Positions 39,705-53,954 of a DNA stretch of 64,000 bases are shown piece after piece (the first letter of the stretch is position 1; the number at the start of each line of letters is the position of its first letter). The DNA is from Whitmania pigra (lineage: Eukaryota; Annelida; Clitellata; Hirudinida; Haemopidae), in NCBI GenBank assembly GCA_021613335.1, contig JAJTWR010000266.1, forward strand, positions 191,001-255,000. Direction: 5' to 3'. The notes beneath the pieces are model-generated. The model saw only the letters and a list, made by a program, of their open reading frames with translations, had not been told where the DNA came from and made no database searches. The position numbers and the translations under genes are program-made.

Positions 39705-42700
39705 TCACGAAAACCTTTGGAATGACTCGTCGAGAGAATCAGAATTTGAATGTTTCAGAGATACGAACTCACGCACAATTTTATTGCTAATTTATTTTTA
39801 AATAATCAGTATAATCTATGGCTTGAATGAAATTAAATTAATTTAAAAAGTTTGTTAAAAATGAAATCAGTTTCATGAGATTAACTGTCTTTTTTCATTT
39901 TCTTCTTTTCAAACCTTGAGCAGTTACAATGATTTGTTTAATTGTTAACTTATCGATCATAACTAAATACTAAAAATATTTAAAAATAAATTCAAAAATG
40001 TTAAAAAATGCAACAAGTTATAAAATACATTTATTGCGTACTTTTAAACCTAAATGACTCACAGTGATTTCTTTTCTTTCGCTGACCAGTCCTGCCCTAT
40101 TGAAGGTGTGAACGAAGACGGCATATCTTTCCGATGACCTACACGAACAAGGGCAGCTACGGATTTTGAAATTCATGAGGCGTCGATAACAATATCCGGA
40201 GACGGAGCAAGTGCAATCTATGTCTCCTCTTTGACACGTTTCTGCTGTGAACTGATCGAATAAGTTATGCGAATTATTGCTCATTACTCCAATATTTTAG
40301 ATTTACATGTAAAAATGTTTAATATTGCGCAATTATTATTAATTAATGTACTAACCTCTCCATGACCTATTGTTGTCTGTTCAGTAACATCCACGTAAGA
40401 GTAGTTTCCGCCTTTTAATCCTGATTCCATATCCACCGCCTCCACCGTGATGCTAGTCATGAAAATATAAAAGAATAATAAAGCTATTCATTTACTCAAT
40501 TAATTATTAATTTAAAATTATTATGTAACATTAGTACATTTGAAATATATTTATATATAAAAAATAAAATTATGCAACAAAATGCTGTCTCCGACCTACC
40601 TCAGACCTTGTTTTCCAAGACTTTGATCGCTGACAAGATTAACAATAGTAGGAGGTGTTGTATCGACAACAACCTGATATTTCTCACTTATCAATCCACC
40701 AGCCACATCATAGCAAGACAAGTTTAACCAAACCATGTCTCCCAGTTGCAGCTTTTTGGCAGATATGTTGTACGACGTAAAAGCGGCGAATATCGTGGCA
40801 TGAGAATCGTAGGTTTCCTTGAAGGAAGTGCCATTTCTCTGGATGTAATAATCTAGCTGAAAAAACTGGATTCCATCGTACAACTTGACGGACGAATCTG
40901 CCGTTTTTCTCCCCGAACCATAAAGTCTGACCTTAACGTCGTCCATTCCCTCACTCCATTTTTCCACCGGCTTTGACCAATTGACATCGAATATGGCGTT
41001 GCTGTGGAATCTTGCGTACCAGGAAATGGTGAGGTGAGTGAGGTTGGAAATTTCATCGGGGTCGGTCAACCAGTAAATGCCTGAAGATGGATCCCTAGCG
41101 GCCGGATGAATACGCACAGGAAAATCCTGACGAACCAGCATGAGAGATTCGTTGATGTAAGAGAATATTTTTCTGACTTTGGCGTAATTGCCCACTTTAT
41201 CGTATACTGTCAGCTCAATCGAATATATACCAGGCTTAGAGCAGTTGTAAGGAATGCTGTATTGATGGGGCTTCAAATCCTGATGGAGGAGAGGTCGGTT
41301 GCCTTCTTTCACATAGAACTTTTTTTTATCGTCCAACTTGAGCAAGAAAATCTTTACATTGTATTTCTCCAGACCCGAATCTAGGTCTTTCCACATGTAA
41401 AATGCTGGCCTTATCAGAGCTTTCTGAAAAAACGTTGCCTTTTTAAATTTGCATAAATTAGGTTCGAATTTGTTTACATTTCAAATTAACACTTGTCTGA
41501 AAATTTTCTATTTTTAAACCTTTTTTTTGTAATGTAATCGTTAAGAATGTGAATTTCCAACGAGCAATAAAAGAGCTAACATTGGTGATGTCCTCTTCGA
41601 GATAAATAGGATAAATGTTGCACGAAGGAAAACAGTGTTCCGGTGGCTTACGATCCAACTTGAATGAAACACTTTGAACTGAATATTGACCGTTAAATAA
41701 TTTCTTTCCGTCGTTTTCGTTTTCTTGTGAAATTCCCATTGTATGACCACCAAGTTTAGCAAACGCCATCATCCGTATACTTATTTGGAAGTAAACATTT
41801 TTATAATAGAATGATTCGCTATATTTTTTTTTTAATTTATAGAAAAACGACTGCTTAAAATATTTTAATGATGAATTAACTTCACATTTCACTGTGTTCC
41901 GATACTTCCATGATGTTGTCCAAGCGGCATTCTTCGTTCCATTTTGGCATCGATTCGTTAGCAAATCCGCATTTAAAGTTTGTCGCTAATCGTACGAACA
42001 TCACGTCAATGCCAAACAAAATGAAATGAAAATTGTTCAATCATTCAACTTACAAATGTTTTCCTTGTCGTAAAATTCGACGAACATTTGCGTGATTCCA
42101 AACTTGGACTGATTCCCATTAAGGGTGGCAAGATGGCTACGCAAGTTCTGGGGCAGAGATGCCCTAAAGGTGACAGTGAACCTCACCAGACCCCCGCTGG
42201 ATAGCCATGCCGGTTTAGTGTCACTACAAGAGATTCTCCTTGTGACTCCACTTTTACCGTTTTCTCGAAAGTCAATGAGGCACGTCTTTATATCAGGTGT
42301 TTGATTGACTTTAGATTAAAAAATATTAATTTAGCTCCTTCACTGGATATTCTATTGTCTTCTATTGTAATCTAACATCACACAATTTATCATCACATTT
42401 TACTGTCAGTACTAATCTTCAATGTTTTACCATAAGATTCTAATTTAGTAAATACTGAGCATTCTTAATCCTCCTTCAAACCAAGCATTTAATTTACATC
42501 AATTTATATTAATAACCTGTCTAATGATACAAAAAGTCTGGAAATGCTGAGCTACAAAACAACATCAGCCCTAACCCTGTTTATAACAATATGGTAAACC
42601 TAACTTTTAGAATACAAATGATTATGTGAAGATGAGAGTACAAAAAGTGAGGGGATGTTTACAAACTTTCTGTGCAACTCTCTCCTTCAAAACCAGGGGG

Positions 42701-43590
42701 ACAATGACAACTCCCATCCTTACAACTTCCAGGAAAGCATGATTTACCATGAGGACAGGATGCTAAGACGAATACAAGACTTTCAAAAATCTTATGAAAC
42801 AAAAATTTAATAATTATTACAATTTCTGAGACATTTTCTCTGAAAGAATTACAAGCAATAATTTATGATGTTAGACCAATGACATTTTTCAAAATTGAAG
42901 CTTCACCTGAAATGCATTTTCCATCTTCGACTTCTCCCAGGCACTTACACGTCCCTGGTTCAATACAAAACTCTCCATACTTGCATGTACTGCAAATTGC
43001 TGTCAAAAATTAAAACCTATTTAAATCTCATGGTGGATATTAATCACATAATTAATTAATTTATATCTATGTAAGTTACATAATTTAGGCATTTGTCTGG
43101 CCAATCACCTCAAAGTTGAACTTACGAATTTCACAGTTGACTCCAGTCCAACCAAATTGACAAACTGTCTCTAAGATCTTTTCGTCCCTGTCTTCAAAGT
43201 AGCAATGTCTACCTCTGCAAAATCAGTTATTTAGCAGACGAATTGTCCATTAAAATGTAAAAACTTGAAATGATACTACTGTTTGTTGTTGCAGACTGGT
43301 ATACTGAGTCGAAAACAATCTTTGTAAGAGAACTTGATGCATATTTCTTTTCGTTTGACATTCCACACAAGTCTTTCGTAAGTTCTTCCGTTCTTAGTGG
43401 ATGGTGTCAGGGGACTAGGAGAATAATGGAGATATTTGTAATAACCCTTTTTAAAAATAGCAATTGAAGATAACATAAACATTCTTTAAAAAGAGAAGCA
43501 GACGAAAAAGTGTGTCATACCTAGTTGGAGGAATGGCAGTCGTGATGGATTCTGATGGCGGTTGTTCTGTTTCTTTTGTGGTTCCTTCTA
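39705..43590 (-). CDS. Secreted or surface EGF-type multidomain protein, 5' end missing
   Basis: Twelve phase-consistent exons: 43521-43590, 43280-43414, 43126-43214, 42907-42999, 42667-42762, 42054-42308, 41906-41985, 41581-41850, 40600-41423, 40356-40452, 40063-40251 and 39705-39767. From the N-side: a Thr/Pro/Glu-rich linker, a Cys-containing block, then EGF-like units (CQFGWTGVNCEI, CKYGEFCIEPGTCKC, CKDGSCHCPPGFEGESC). Then comes a region with TNFKCG and several Ig/fibronectin-like beta segments (VYDKVGNYAKV, DTTPPTIV). A Cys-rich block follows (DIDCTCSVSGYC, CPCSC). Many NxS/T sites suggest an extracellular, glycosylated protein. No signal peptide exon or membrane anchor was found, so both ends may be incomplete; the last exon rests on splice phase only. 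I cannot name the family. Confidence 0.75.
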
Positions 43591-45901
43591 CTTTTAGAAA
43601 AACCACAAATTGATAAAATAAATTAATGGTATAAATTGAATAACATTGACGTTTGACTAAACGCAGTTTGTCAATTAACTTTCTAAGCTTTTTCCGACAA
43701 AAATTAGATGTTAGGATAAACTAATTATCTGAATTATCTAGTGCCAAGTACTTTATGAAACTTTTTAGAGTTTCTTAAAATCAAATCTTGCTAAAACTTT
43801 CTTGTCTCAAAACTTTATCCTCTTTAAGTGCGCCAAAAATTGAATACAGATTACCGATTATTTGGAACAGAAAGAGAAATATCCAGCACAGCCCTAACGA
43901 CTTTGATCTTCTGCTGTCATTCATCGCTAAATATAACGCTTTATTAAAGATGCCCGACATATACCCACAGTCTGAAATACAAACACAAATACCTATCTCT
44001 TTTCAAATTTATTCAAAAAGTTTGCCTTTAGGACATGAGTATATCAAGTATCAGGCAAGTCCCATAAATTGTCAAACTCATTATAAATTCAGGATGTAAG
44101 TTTCAATCTCTAAACCATCCTTCGTTCGGCACAAGATTGGCCAAAAGAGGGAAACCACGATGATTAGAAACTGTTCCTTGTTGAACTATTTATAAGCCTC
44201 CAATTATCAGTGACCTTAATTTTTTGTCTTCGTTTTTGGAGCTTTGGCAGACACTGCTTTCAGTGAAAAAGCTGAGAAGGATCTAAAACACTTTGAAAAT
44301 TAAGTTAAAATAGATTTAATTTACTGCTTTTTATATTTTAAAAATCACAGGGGGGAGCCATACCCCCAAATCAATCAACTGAAAGGACGTGTTGGTATTA
44401 ATGTGTCTCTAAGTAATTAACGAATAACAAATATTTAGAAAGCATTGATGTCTTAATATTGATATTTTATAAATTTGTTAAGACCAAAACATGAAGATAA
44501 ATGAACATTGAACCAATTTTTAGAAATGTCATAACCTTTTTTTCGTTAGCAGTTTAAAAATTATGATGATGCCGTAAAACATTTAAAGAACAAAAGGATG
44601 TCTTTCTTTTAACTTGCGCGCGAAATTAGCCAGAACTTGAGATTAGACTTTTTTGTGCAATGGTCCAAAAAAAAGAGAAGTCTAGACAATCCCACAGCAA
44701 TTATTTCATCGCTAATGATGGTCTCATTTTCGAATCAGTAATGGTTGTAAGAAATTGTTGGTTATCATTTGGTACATTTGCTTGTCATTTCGAAATTATC
44801 AATTCGCCAAAGGTACTGTATACACATCAAAGCATCTTCGAAACTTATATTTTGAACTGTTTGCAATTTGAGAATAAATCATTGACCGTCTTTATTGACT
44901 TCAATAACCTTCAAAACAAAAAAGGCTCTCAAACAATGTCGCAAAGTCAGTGTAACACACGACATAAATCTGTATCATTTTCAGCTCAGGTTAACTTCAA
45001 GTTATGATTTACCAAACACGATTAGAAGTGACTTCATGAAGCTGGAAAATTGCAGTGGGTCTGCGGTTGCTCCAGAATGAAATAAAAAGTAATGAATATA
45101 ATAATGTCATGGATCTCAAGTAGGAATGAACATAACAAAAGAATTGAAAAATAATTGACAACATAAGGATGATAAATTAAAATCAGAAATATAAAGAAAA
45201 ACAGCCCAAGTGAATTCAAATACAAGTTTGTAGACTTGGTGGAAAGATCTTGCATAAAAATGTTGTAAATCTTGAAATGCTTACTCTAAGGTCATATTCA
45301 TAATTTGTTTTTGAATGTTTTTAACATGATTGCAACATTCACATCTTAAAATATTCAAATTGGTGGAATTTACAATGGATTTTTACTCAAACGTGGTCAG
45401 AAAGTGACATTTTCACAAATAAAATAAAAAAATACAATTTTGATCTGTTAGGCAGGCGTATGCCTCAATACTTAGCAAAATAACTTTTAATTCAACAAGA
45501 CATTCTTTTAATCACAGTCAACCATCGCTATTTCACAATAATAGCACAATAATTTTTAAATATTATATCTTACCACATCAAACAATTTTTAAAAAGTTAC
45601 AACTTGAAAACTACAATTCATCAGATGACATTTGACATACACATTTGACAAGCACATGATTGCTACTGCACTGTATTGAACACTTGAACCGAGAGTCAAT
45701 TGGCAATTGGTTGCCGGTGAACAATGTACTTTAAATTGAAGTTTATTTAGAATTAAGTTGTTTAAAATACGAGGATGAATAATCGAACAAAAATTAAAAG
45801 CATTTTTAACCGAGCCGAAAATGTGGCACCTTTTTCACCACGCAAATACAATTAACAACAAAACGATTTTCTTCTCAAACTACCAGATAGCTCGTTCGTC
45901 G
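43591..45901. other. Gap with no confirmed exon
   Basis: The missing 5' exons of the EGF-type gene should lie here, but I found none I could support. Plus-strand open frames at 43788-44099 and 44660-45007 have AT-rich, low-complexity composition and no splice support. Confidence 0.4.
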
Positions 45902-47851
45902 TCAGCATGGCCTCAAGTAATCCGCATCGCTCGATCCCTCCTGCAATTCCATCTGGTTGTGGTAGTTGACTTCCGTCGAAGAACTGGTCTTTCTCGGCGG
46001 GTTGAGCATGATTTCGATGTCGTTGACGAGGTCCGTGAAGGAGGGCCTTTCGTCGGGGGTTTCGCTCCAACACCTCATCATGATGCCGTAACTGAGGCAC
46101 GAGGTTAGGAATTTATTTATTTCTATATTTTATTTTGATACTGAGGCACGAGGTTAGGAATTTATTTATTTCTATATTTTATTTTGATACTGAAGCACGA
46201 GGTTAGGAATTTATTTATTTCTATATTTTATTTTGATATGACCATTTAGATTAAAGTCGTTTGCTTAGATGATTTGGACTATTACGACGTTAAGAGGTCG
46301 AAATGAAATAATCTCAACGTACACATTCTCTGGGCAGTACTTGGGCTTTCTAAGTCTCCTCCCTGAGGCCAAATAGTCCCTCGTTTCGAAGATTCCAACG
46401 TCGGGATAAGGTGTCACCCCTCTCGTCATAACTTCCCACATCAACACACCAAAGGACCACTACGTAAACATTGAAAATTGCATTTAATAAATTCATTTCA
46501 AAATGAATTACAATTCCATTTACGAGAATTTACTGTGGTTTTGTTTGTTTTTTAAACAACAATGTCGAATGGTTAAAGTTGATTTTGCAATAAAGTTTAA
46601 TTACTGGTGCAGAACAATAAACAATCAAGTATTGGAAAAGAATAAATTATTAATAATTAAATGAATAAATTGATCGACTCACAACATCGGACTTAATAGT
46701 GAATATGAAGCTCTCGAGACTTTCCAGTGCCATCCACTTGATCGGAAGTTTGGCTTTTTGATCTCGACTGCTGTAATAGTTCTTCTCGTGGAGTTCATGT
46801 GAGAGACCGAAGTCTGCCACTTTCACTACTTGATGTTCGTCTATCCTGTTTTTGGGTACATCACGTCGCGTTTAATTTATATTTATTTACCCGTCACATT
46901 TAATAAAATTTAATATCGGTAGTTTCAACATATGTCATAGTGGAAGGTTGATAATTAATGCCTAGTAGTACCTTGAAAAGTAGTTTAATAAATTGTTGCT
47001 TTAACATCCTTACATGCAGTTTCTGGCAGCAAGATCTCTGTGTATGAAGTTGATTGAGGAGAGATATGCCATGCCCATGGATACCTGGTGAGTCAGTTTC
47101 AGTAGTTCTCTGGCTGTAAATTGCTGTGGATAAAATAAGGAATTATGAAATTTCACTCCAATGGCTTTCAGGATTTGTTTCGACTTCATTTTTGACGAAC
47201 TAGAGTGCATTTAAAAACTGCGCAAGCTTAACGTCAACTACGATCGTTGCACAAAATCTGTTACCTTCACATTGTCCTTGACGTAAGATCTCAAGTCCCC
47301 ATTGGTCATGAAAGGCAGGATGACCATTGGTTCTTGCCTGTACCCGACGCAGAGACCGAAGAGGCCCATGACGTTGGGATGGTCGAATTTTTTCATCATC
47401 AATCCCTCCTTCACGAAGTTCTCTACCGCAGCTTCTTTCATGTCGGGATCTGGTTTTAAGTTGTTGAATACATTTATAAATGTAGTTATTTAATAAAATA
47501 ACAACAAGCGTTTATTTTATTTCAGGATGAGCATTTTTACAACGATATTACTACTAATGAAAGCAAAATCTCAAACGAAAGGTTCGACCTTCCGACCGAG
47601 GGATGTGGTTCAATTGATGTGGAATTCGTAAAGAACTCACCGTCGATGGTCTTCACGGCGACGGTTATTGTGCTCATGTTCGGTCGGTTCAACGTGGCTG
47701 CATAAACGCTTCCAAAGTTTCCTAGAATTTAATTTGTTAATAAATTAATGAATATTAATAGCCTCTGATGCCATGCATATGGCGCTATATAAATGAAGGT
47801 ACAATTATTAATGCATGCAAAAATCCAACTTGTCTTGTTTTGTGTTTCAAT

Positions 47852-47885
<34 letters not shown>

Positions 47886-50261
47886 CAGGCATATTTGTCA
47901 TAGTACAGGCATTACTTTTAAAAATCCTCATTTCCACTTCAGGTTATTAATTATTATTGACATTCAAGCCATAACTAATTAAATTTAGTTACGATCCATT
48001 AACTAAGTTAATTCGATTATTTTCTCTAATTCTTACCTCTCCCAATAAGATTGCCCAATTGAAGTTTGTCTCGGGCGATGTAGATGTCGCTGCCCTCTTC
48101 GGGAAGAACGTCCAAGGTTCTTATGATGTTTTGGAAATAGTTTTCGTCGTCTGTCATCAAAGAGCAATTAAAAATTATGATTAAAGTAATTAAAAATTAC
48201 GATTAAAGTAATCTTATTAATAAAACAAAGATAATTAACGTTATAAACTAAATGAGTCAGCTAAATGTCATAGCTATTTGTTGTTCGATGTTTTTAATTA
48301 TTTTCCTAAATAATGTCTTTAATTGCTTATCTTGTTTACTTTTCATAAAACATGTTTCTAATTGCTTACCTTGCGCTGTTCTGACCAACGGTACCATTTC
48401 GTCCGCAGGACCAGGCACATTCTGAGAGTACGGATTGATGGCTTTTGGATCGCCCCTGCACGAGACTTCTCTGAGGTTCGGCAACGAAACGTTGACGTCG
48501 TCCAAGTTGCCGTTTGCTTGACGTTTCGGTTTGTGTTTCAACTTGCAACATCTTCAAAATGACAATTTGACACGGCATTACTATATAACATCGTCCCCAA
48601 CATTAAAACTACTGATGTCATAAGCATCGTCAGACCTGTACGCGAAGTAAGAGATGACGACGATCGTCCCGAATCCCAGAACGAGCCCGACGATGATGCC
48701 GATGAGGCGAGCCACATTGGTCACGGGAATTAAAGACACTTTGCCAAAAGGCTTTCTGTAGTTTCCTACCTGTACCTAGAATTGAATTAATTCCCTATTA
48801 GGTAAAATTAATGCATTAAAGCTAAGTATTTTTAAGATCTTATAATTATTTATGACAATTTTCATATCGAGAAAATACTGTCAAACCTACCTCGATGTCC
48901 TGGCTTTTCGCACTTTTTAAGTCAAAATAGTGGGGCAGTTCGAACCTCAGAGGGTTGTTCGGTGCCGACGATTTCACCGGAATGCCGCAAACGATTAAAG
49001 CCAGGTCCTTGAATCTCTTTAGCAACTCGTTGTTTGAACTCTGGAATTTTTATAAATCAACAAAATGCTGCAGTTAATTAACGTTTTAATGAAATAATAA
49101 CATTAGTGGTTTTATTAAAAGTAAAAAAGTTATGTTTTAATAAAAAGTTGTTATTGCTGTCCGGTTATCCTCTTCATCGATAAGAGCTTACCCTGATGTC
49201 CACATACTGAGGTGCCGTTTCATCCTGCTTGATCTTGATGACTTCGGGCAGGTTGTCTATCGCGGGGGTTTTGTAGTAGGCCAAGGTTTTGAAGGGGGTC
49301 CTGGTGTAGTTTGCATCGGGTCGACTGAGCCGGAGCCACCTCCCTACGGTGCTGCCGAGAAGGCCGAAGTGCAGTTTCAATTTGTTATTCTCGTAGTTTA
49401 AGTTCGGCAAGTCGCTGATGTCGGGCGTCGGGCAAATCATTCTCGACTCTTTGGACAAGTTGCACTGTGCCTGGCGATGGAATTAGCATCGGAATGCATT
49501 CTATTTCTTGCAAACGGCGTAAACTTAACTCACTCCTGTTTTGTTGCCAGCATCAGGAAGATATACAATGAGTTGTGCAGAGTTGAGATGCTCGAAATAT
49601 TTTCCTTTGAAAATTACCGGAGTACCACCACTGGAACGGATAAAAAAATGTCTCATAAAATCACTGGTCATCGCAGGTCCAAGAAAAATGTCAGGCAAAA
49701 CTAACTGCGTAATGGTGAAAGGATGCTCAAAAGCCTCAATGATCGGGTCCTCGAGAAATTTGAACTGATGCGTGAAAGGAATGCTGGAACCATCTACTGA
49801 AAAGGTGAAGGAAGCCGGCATTTTCTGAGAAACGGGCAACGTCTTGAAGACGAGCTCTCTGCTCGATCGGCTTGGGATTAGAAATGGTGATTAAATATTT
49901 TATATCTTGGAGAATTATCTATTAGTGTTAGTACTTTATGAATAAATAAATAACTTATTAATACTAAATAAGTAATGACCGTAATTAAACATCTGAACTA
50001 TTGAAAATACATGTTAAATGATAAATATTGACAATAGCTAGACATATCACTATTGCATTTAACTAAAATCCCAGGAACCTGATAATAGGCAGTTGTTGAT
50101 GATGACCAGCCTGGACGAAGGACACTTGGAAGTTGTTGCCAAAGTCAAAGTTGTGCCCCGAGAGGGTTACCAGGGTTCCCCCAGAAACCAGTCCTTTGTT
50201 TGGCTCAATTGCAGATATCACCGGGTCCTATTTGAGCAATACAACAACATAAACATTATCG

Positions 50262-50297
<36 letters not shown>

Positions 50298-53200
50298 TGA
50301 AATGTAAATAATAATAATAAAACTTATTATAAATTATATAAATAATAATTATCACCATTAAAAGCATGGCAAAGTCAGCAATATCAAACCATGTAGTGAA
50401 ACATCTGAGTCGAGTTAACAGAAATCGATGGCTTCCTTTTAAACGTAACTGGAAACCTTTTATTGCTGGGACCTTTTGATGTTGTGCACGTCAGCCTGAA
50501 ACAACAACAGTAATACAGGACAAAATGTAAAGAGCATTCGACAACACTGACGAGAGTAATGCGGTAATAAAATTACAATATTAATAATATTAGAAATTAT
50601 TTCAATGTAAACATTAAAAGACAACACGTTCAACAACAACGGCATCGACCTTTCCGTGCTCTCGATTTTAATGCCGTTGCACTTCAAGTTGCCGATGACA
50701 ACTTCCACGTTGCTGCTCGATGTTCCAAAATTTCTTCCATTCAATGTGATGACTGTGTTACCATTCCTTGGTCCTCCAACAGGTTGGAACTGTTTGGAAG
50801 AATGATTGGAAAATAATTTAAAGTATTATTCCTAATATTAATATTAAATTTACTTATTACTATTATTATTTACTTATTCCTAAACTCACCGAAGTGATGG
50901 CCACATCCGTGCAAATGTCCTGCGATTGAAAATTGCCGCTGAACTTCTTGCAGGTTTCCACGTAGGCGCACTGATTGTCGCACCAAAGACATCCGAACGA
51001 CTTGTCGAGAGACTGGCACTGGCCGCAGTTTTGTGCGAGATTGCGACACTTGTAAACTGCAGATCGAAAGATGAACGTAATCATTCATTTAAAATGATGT
51101 GCCACAATCTTCACCTTCATCATTATCATCATATCATCCTATCACCATCACTCACCTAGTACTGGCTGGGTGATGATTGTTTTTGTAACTTTTGAAACAT
51201 TTGCCAGCAAACTCAGTGTTGCACTCTTGAATGGAATGCCTTCCTGGTAGTCCAACTGTTTAAAACATTTAAGTTAATAAATGTTATAAATAATAGTAAA
51301 ATAAAGTAATAATTAAATAGTTATAAGTAATAGTAAATATTCACATTAATAAATTAGTTAGTATTTAAAGATAACAATTTATTATTTTCCCCATTTCAAT
51401 TTCTGCGGTCAACTTGTTTTATGATAAAACAAATAAAGCCCACTTTTACTCAGATGTAATAAAAAAATTCCAAATTGTTTCTTTAAATTTAAAATATTTC
51501 CATAAGCCACCTGAACTTGTGAGCATGTTATGTTGTAATCTGTGCCCATTCTCTTATTGGTCGACAGCAGCTGAGTGGGAGGAGTCACCAGCACGGGACC
51601 GCTGAACGAACACCGAATGTCGTCGATCAACTGTTTGAAAATTAAATTTAATTTGGTTCTGCGTGCCTTTTCATTTACTCGTGTAAATAAATTCTGTAAA
51701 TTTGATAAAATCATTTAACAGTAATTGTAAAAAATCAAACTCAAATCCAAAATTGTAATAATGCTGCCATAACAACGGTCGTACCTGGAAATTCTTGAAG
51801 ATAACTGAAACGTTCCTGCCGTGACCGGCAGGGACCACCGAGACCGTCTGAGGTTCAACCCAGGGGCATGTATCGGGCGCTGAAGTCCAACCTGGCTTCC
51901 TCTCCGTGCATTGGAAAAGGTTTTTATCCCAGGAACAGGAAATGTTTACGCATTCCTGGCAGCTGGTAAGAATATGATATTGTTGTTTCGCTTTATTGTT
52001 ATCTCCTTAACATCTTTAATATCAGCATCATTTCTAATAGATTATAAATTAATTAACACAAAAATGACATTGTTTGATATTTTAATAATAATACCTGCTT
52101 GCGAGATTACAGTTTACCAGAGTCAGCGTGCTCCTTGCCCAAACAGTTTCGTCGAAGATCAGACTAAGAGACACAGGGTTAACTAAAAAGTTAAATGAAA
52201 ATAATCACGAATTAGCAACAGCAAGTATAATTACAAACCTCAACAGCCATGCAAAATGTCACAAATCAATCAGACATTTTTTAACAAAACAATTTCATGA
52301 AGATAAGTTCATGAAAATGTCAGAGTTTATTATTATTTTAAAAAATAATATCACAATTTATTATTATTTAAAAAATAATTTTCACCACCCACCACTTGTT
52401 GTGTGGTTGAACTTCCACTTGTTAAGATCTAAGGGACACGAGACCATGGGTTGTTTGATGTCAGGAGTCACATTCATTTGAACTGAACGACCAGAAGGGT
52501 CTTCGTACCGACACCAACTTGTTTCGTGGGTCAACGGGAACGTGGATACGTTGAACCTGAACTGGAAATAAATGTGGATTTAATTAATTATTTAAAAAAT
52601 AATAATTGCATGTTAGTAAGTAAATAACCGATTGAAATTTTCGAAATCTATAATTGCATTGGTTGTGCCGACGGCATTGAATGGCGACATGCTGCTTCGA
52701 CCAATCAGCTTAGATCAAAAGTCGACCAATCACAAGAGCATCAACACACATCCACCAATCACAACTGATGATTGCACAATGACAACACGCATCAAATGCC
52801 AACAGGATAAAACTAACGACTGTGACGTTTGCGACGGATGCGACCTCAGGACTGACGGCATGGTTGACGCATTCGTTGTCCAAAAAATGCTGACCCACAG
52901 GACATGCTGATGGCGAATCAATGCATCTGGAATAAATTTGTTGGTGTGTCAATTTATGTTTTATCATGGAATAACATTATAATAACACAAAAAATAGAAC
53001 TAAATGGGTCTACAGGAAGTTTCATAGTAATGGTTAGCTAGCAATTGAATAACAATAAATTATTCTTAAATCAATCAATAACCTAATAGTACTGGTTAGC
53101 TAATCATTAAATAACAACAAGTTATTTTTAATTCGATTAAGTCAACTTCTTCAATTACAAAGGCAGACGTACCTGTTAGTGCTCATGCACCAACCACAGT

Positions 53201-53909
53201 GAACATCGACAATGCATTCTTGACAAGTCGTTATTTTGCTGCAGTCATATGTCTTTATCCTTAAGACCTTTTAACAAGTCATTTTCAGTGTTAAATTCAT
53301 GAATGTAATTCATACTTAAATTTATTTTCCATGTTTTTTCCACAATAATTATTTTAAATATTTAATATAATTTACGAGTTGGCCATTACCATAATTACCA
53401 TTAGCCAGATATAACCTCAAACAATACTGAAGTAAACAAAAGAATAATGATAAGAAAATAATAAATTAAAAATCATCATCATCATCATCACCTCCTTCTT
53501 TGTGAGGGCAAATAGGTCATCCTTTGTTAAGATGAGAAGTTCCTTGATGGTGTAAGGCTGGTAACCGAGGGGAATCTCAACCATTGGCTGAGCACCGGAG
53601 TTGGCTTTGAGCTGGCAACCAATGAGATCGGATTAAAATATTATTAAAACATTTAAATAAAATTTAAATATTTAAATAATATATATTAAAATATTTAAAT
53701 AATATATATATTTTATTAAAAAATAAAATATTTAATTAGAATATTAGTAAAAGCATAAAATAATGGAATTCATGAAATTTGTTTCTTATGAATTATTTTA
53801 AACAAATTTATTTCTTAAATAATTAAAACTGTGCATTCGAGGTAAAAATCTAGGTAATTTTGTCTTTGCAGCATTACCTAGAAAATTAGCTGAATTGGAG
53901 TGGAAAGTG

Positions 53910-53954
<45 letters not shown>

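Noticed and set aside
43788..45007. Plus-strand open frames of 103 and 115 codons
   Set aside because: AT-rich composition, no family resemblance, no convincing splice sites or start context.
52632..52910. Plus-strand open frame of 92 codons
   Set aside because: Overlaps, on the opposite strand, an exon of the receptor kinase with clear PSI-region coding; it is a shadow.
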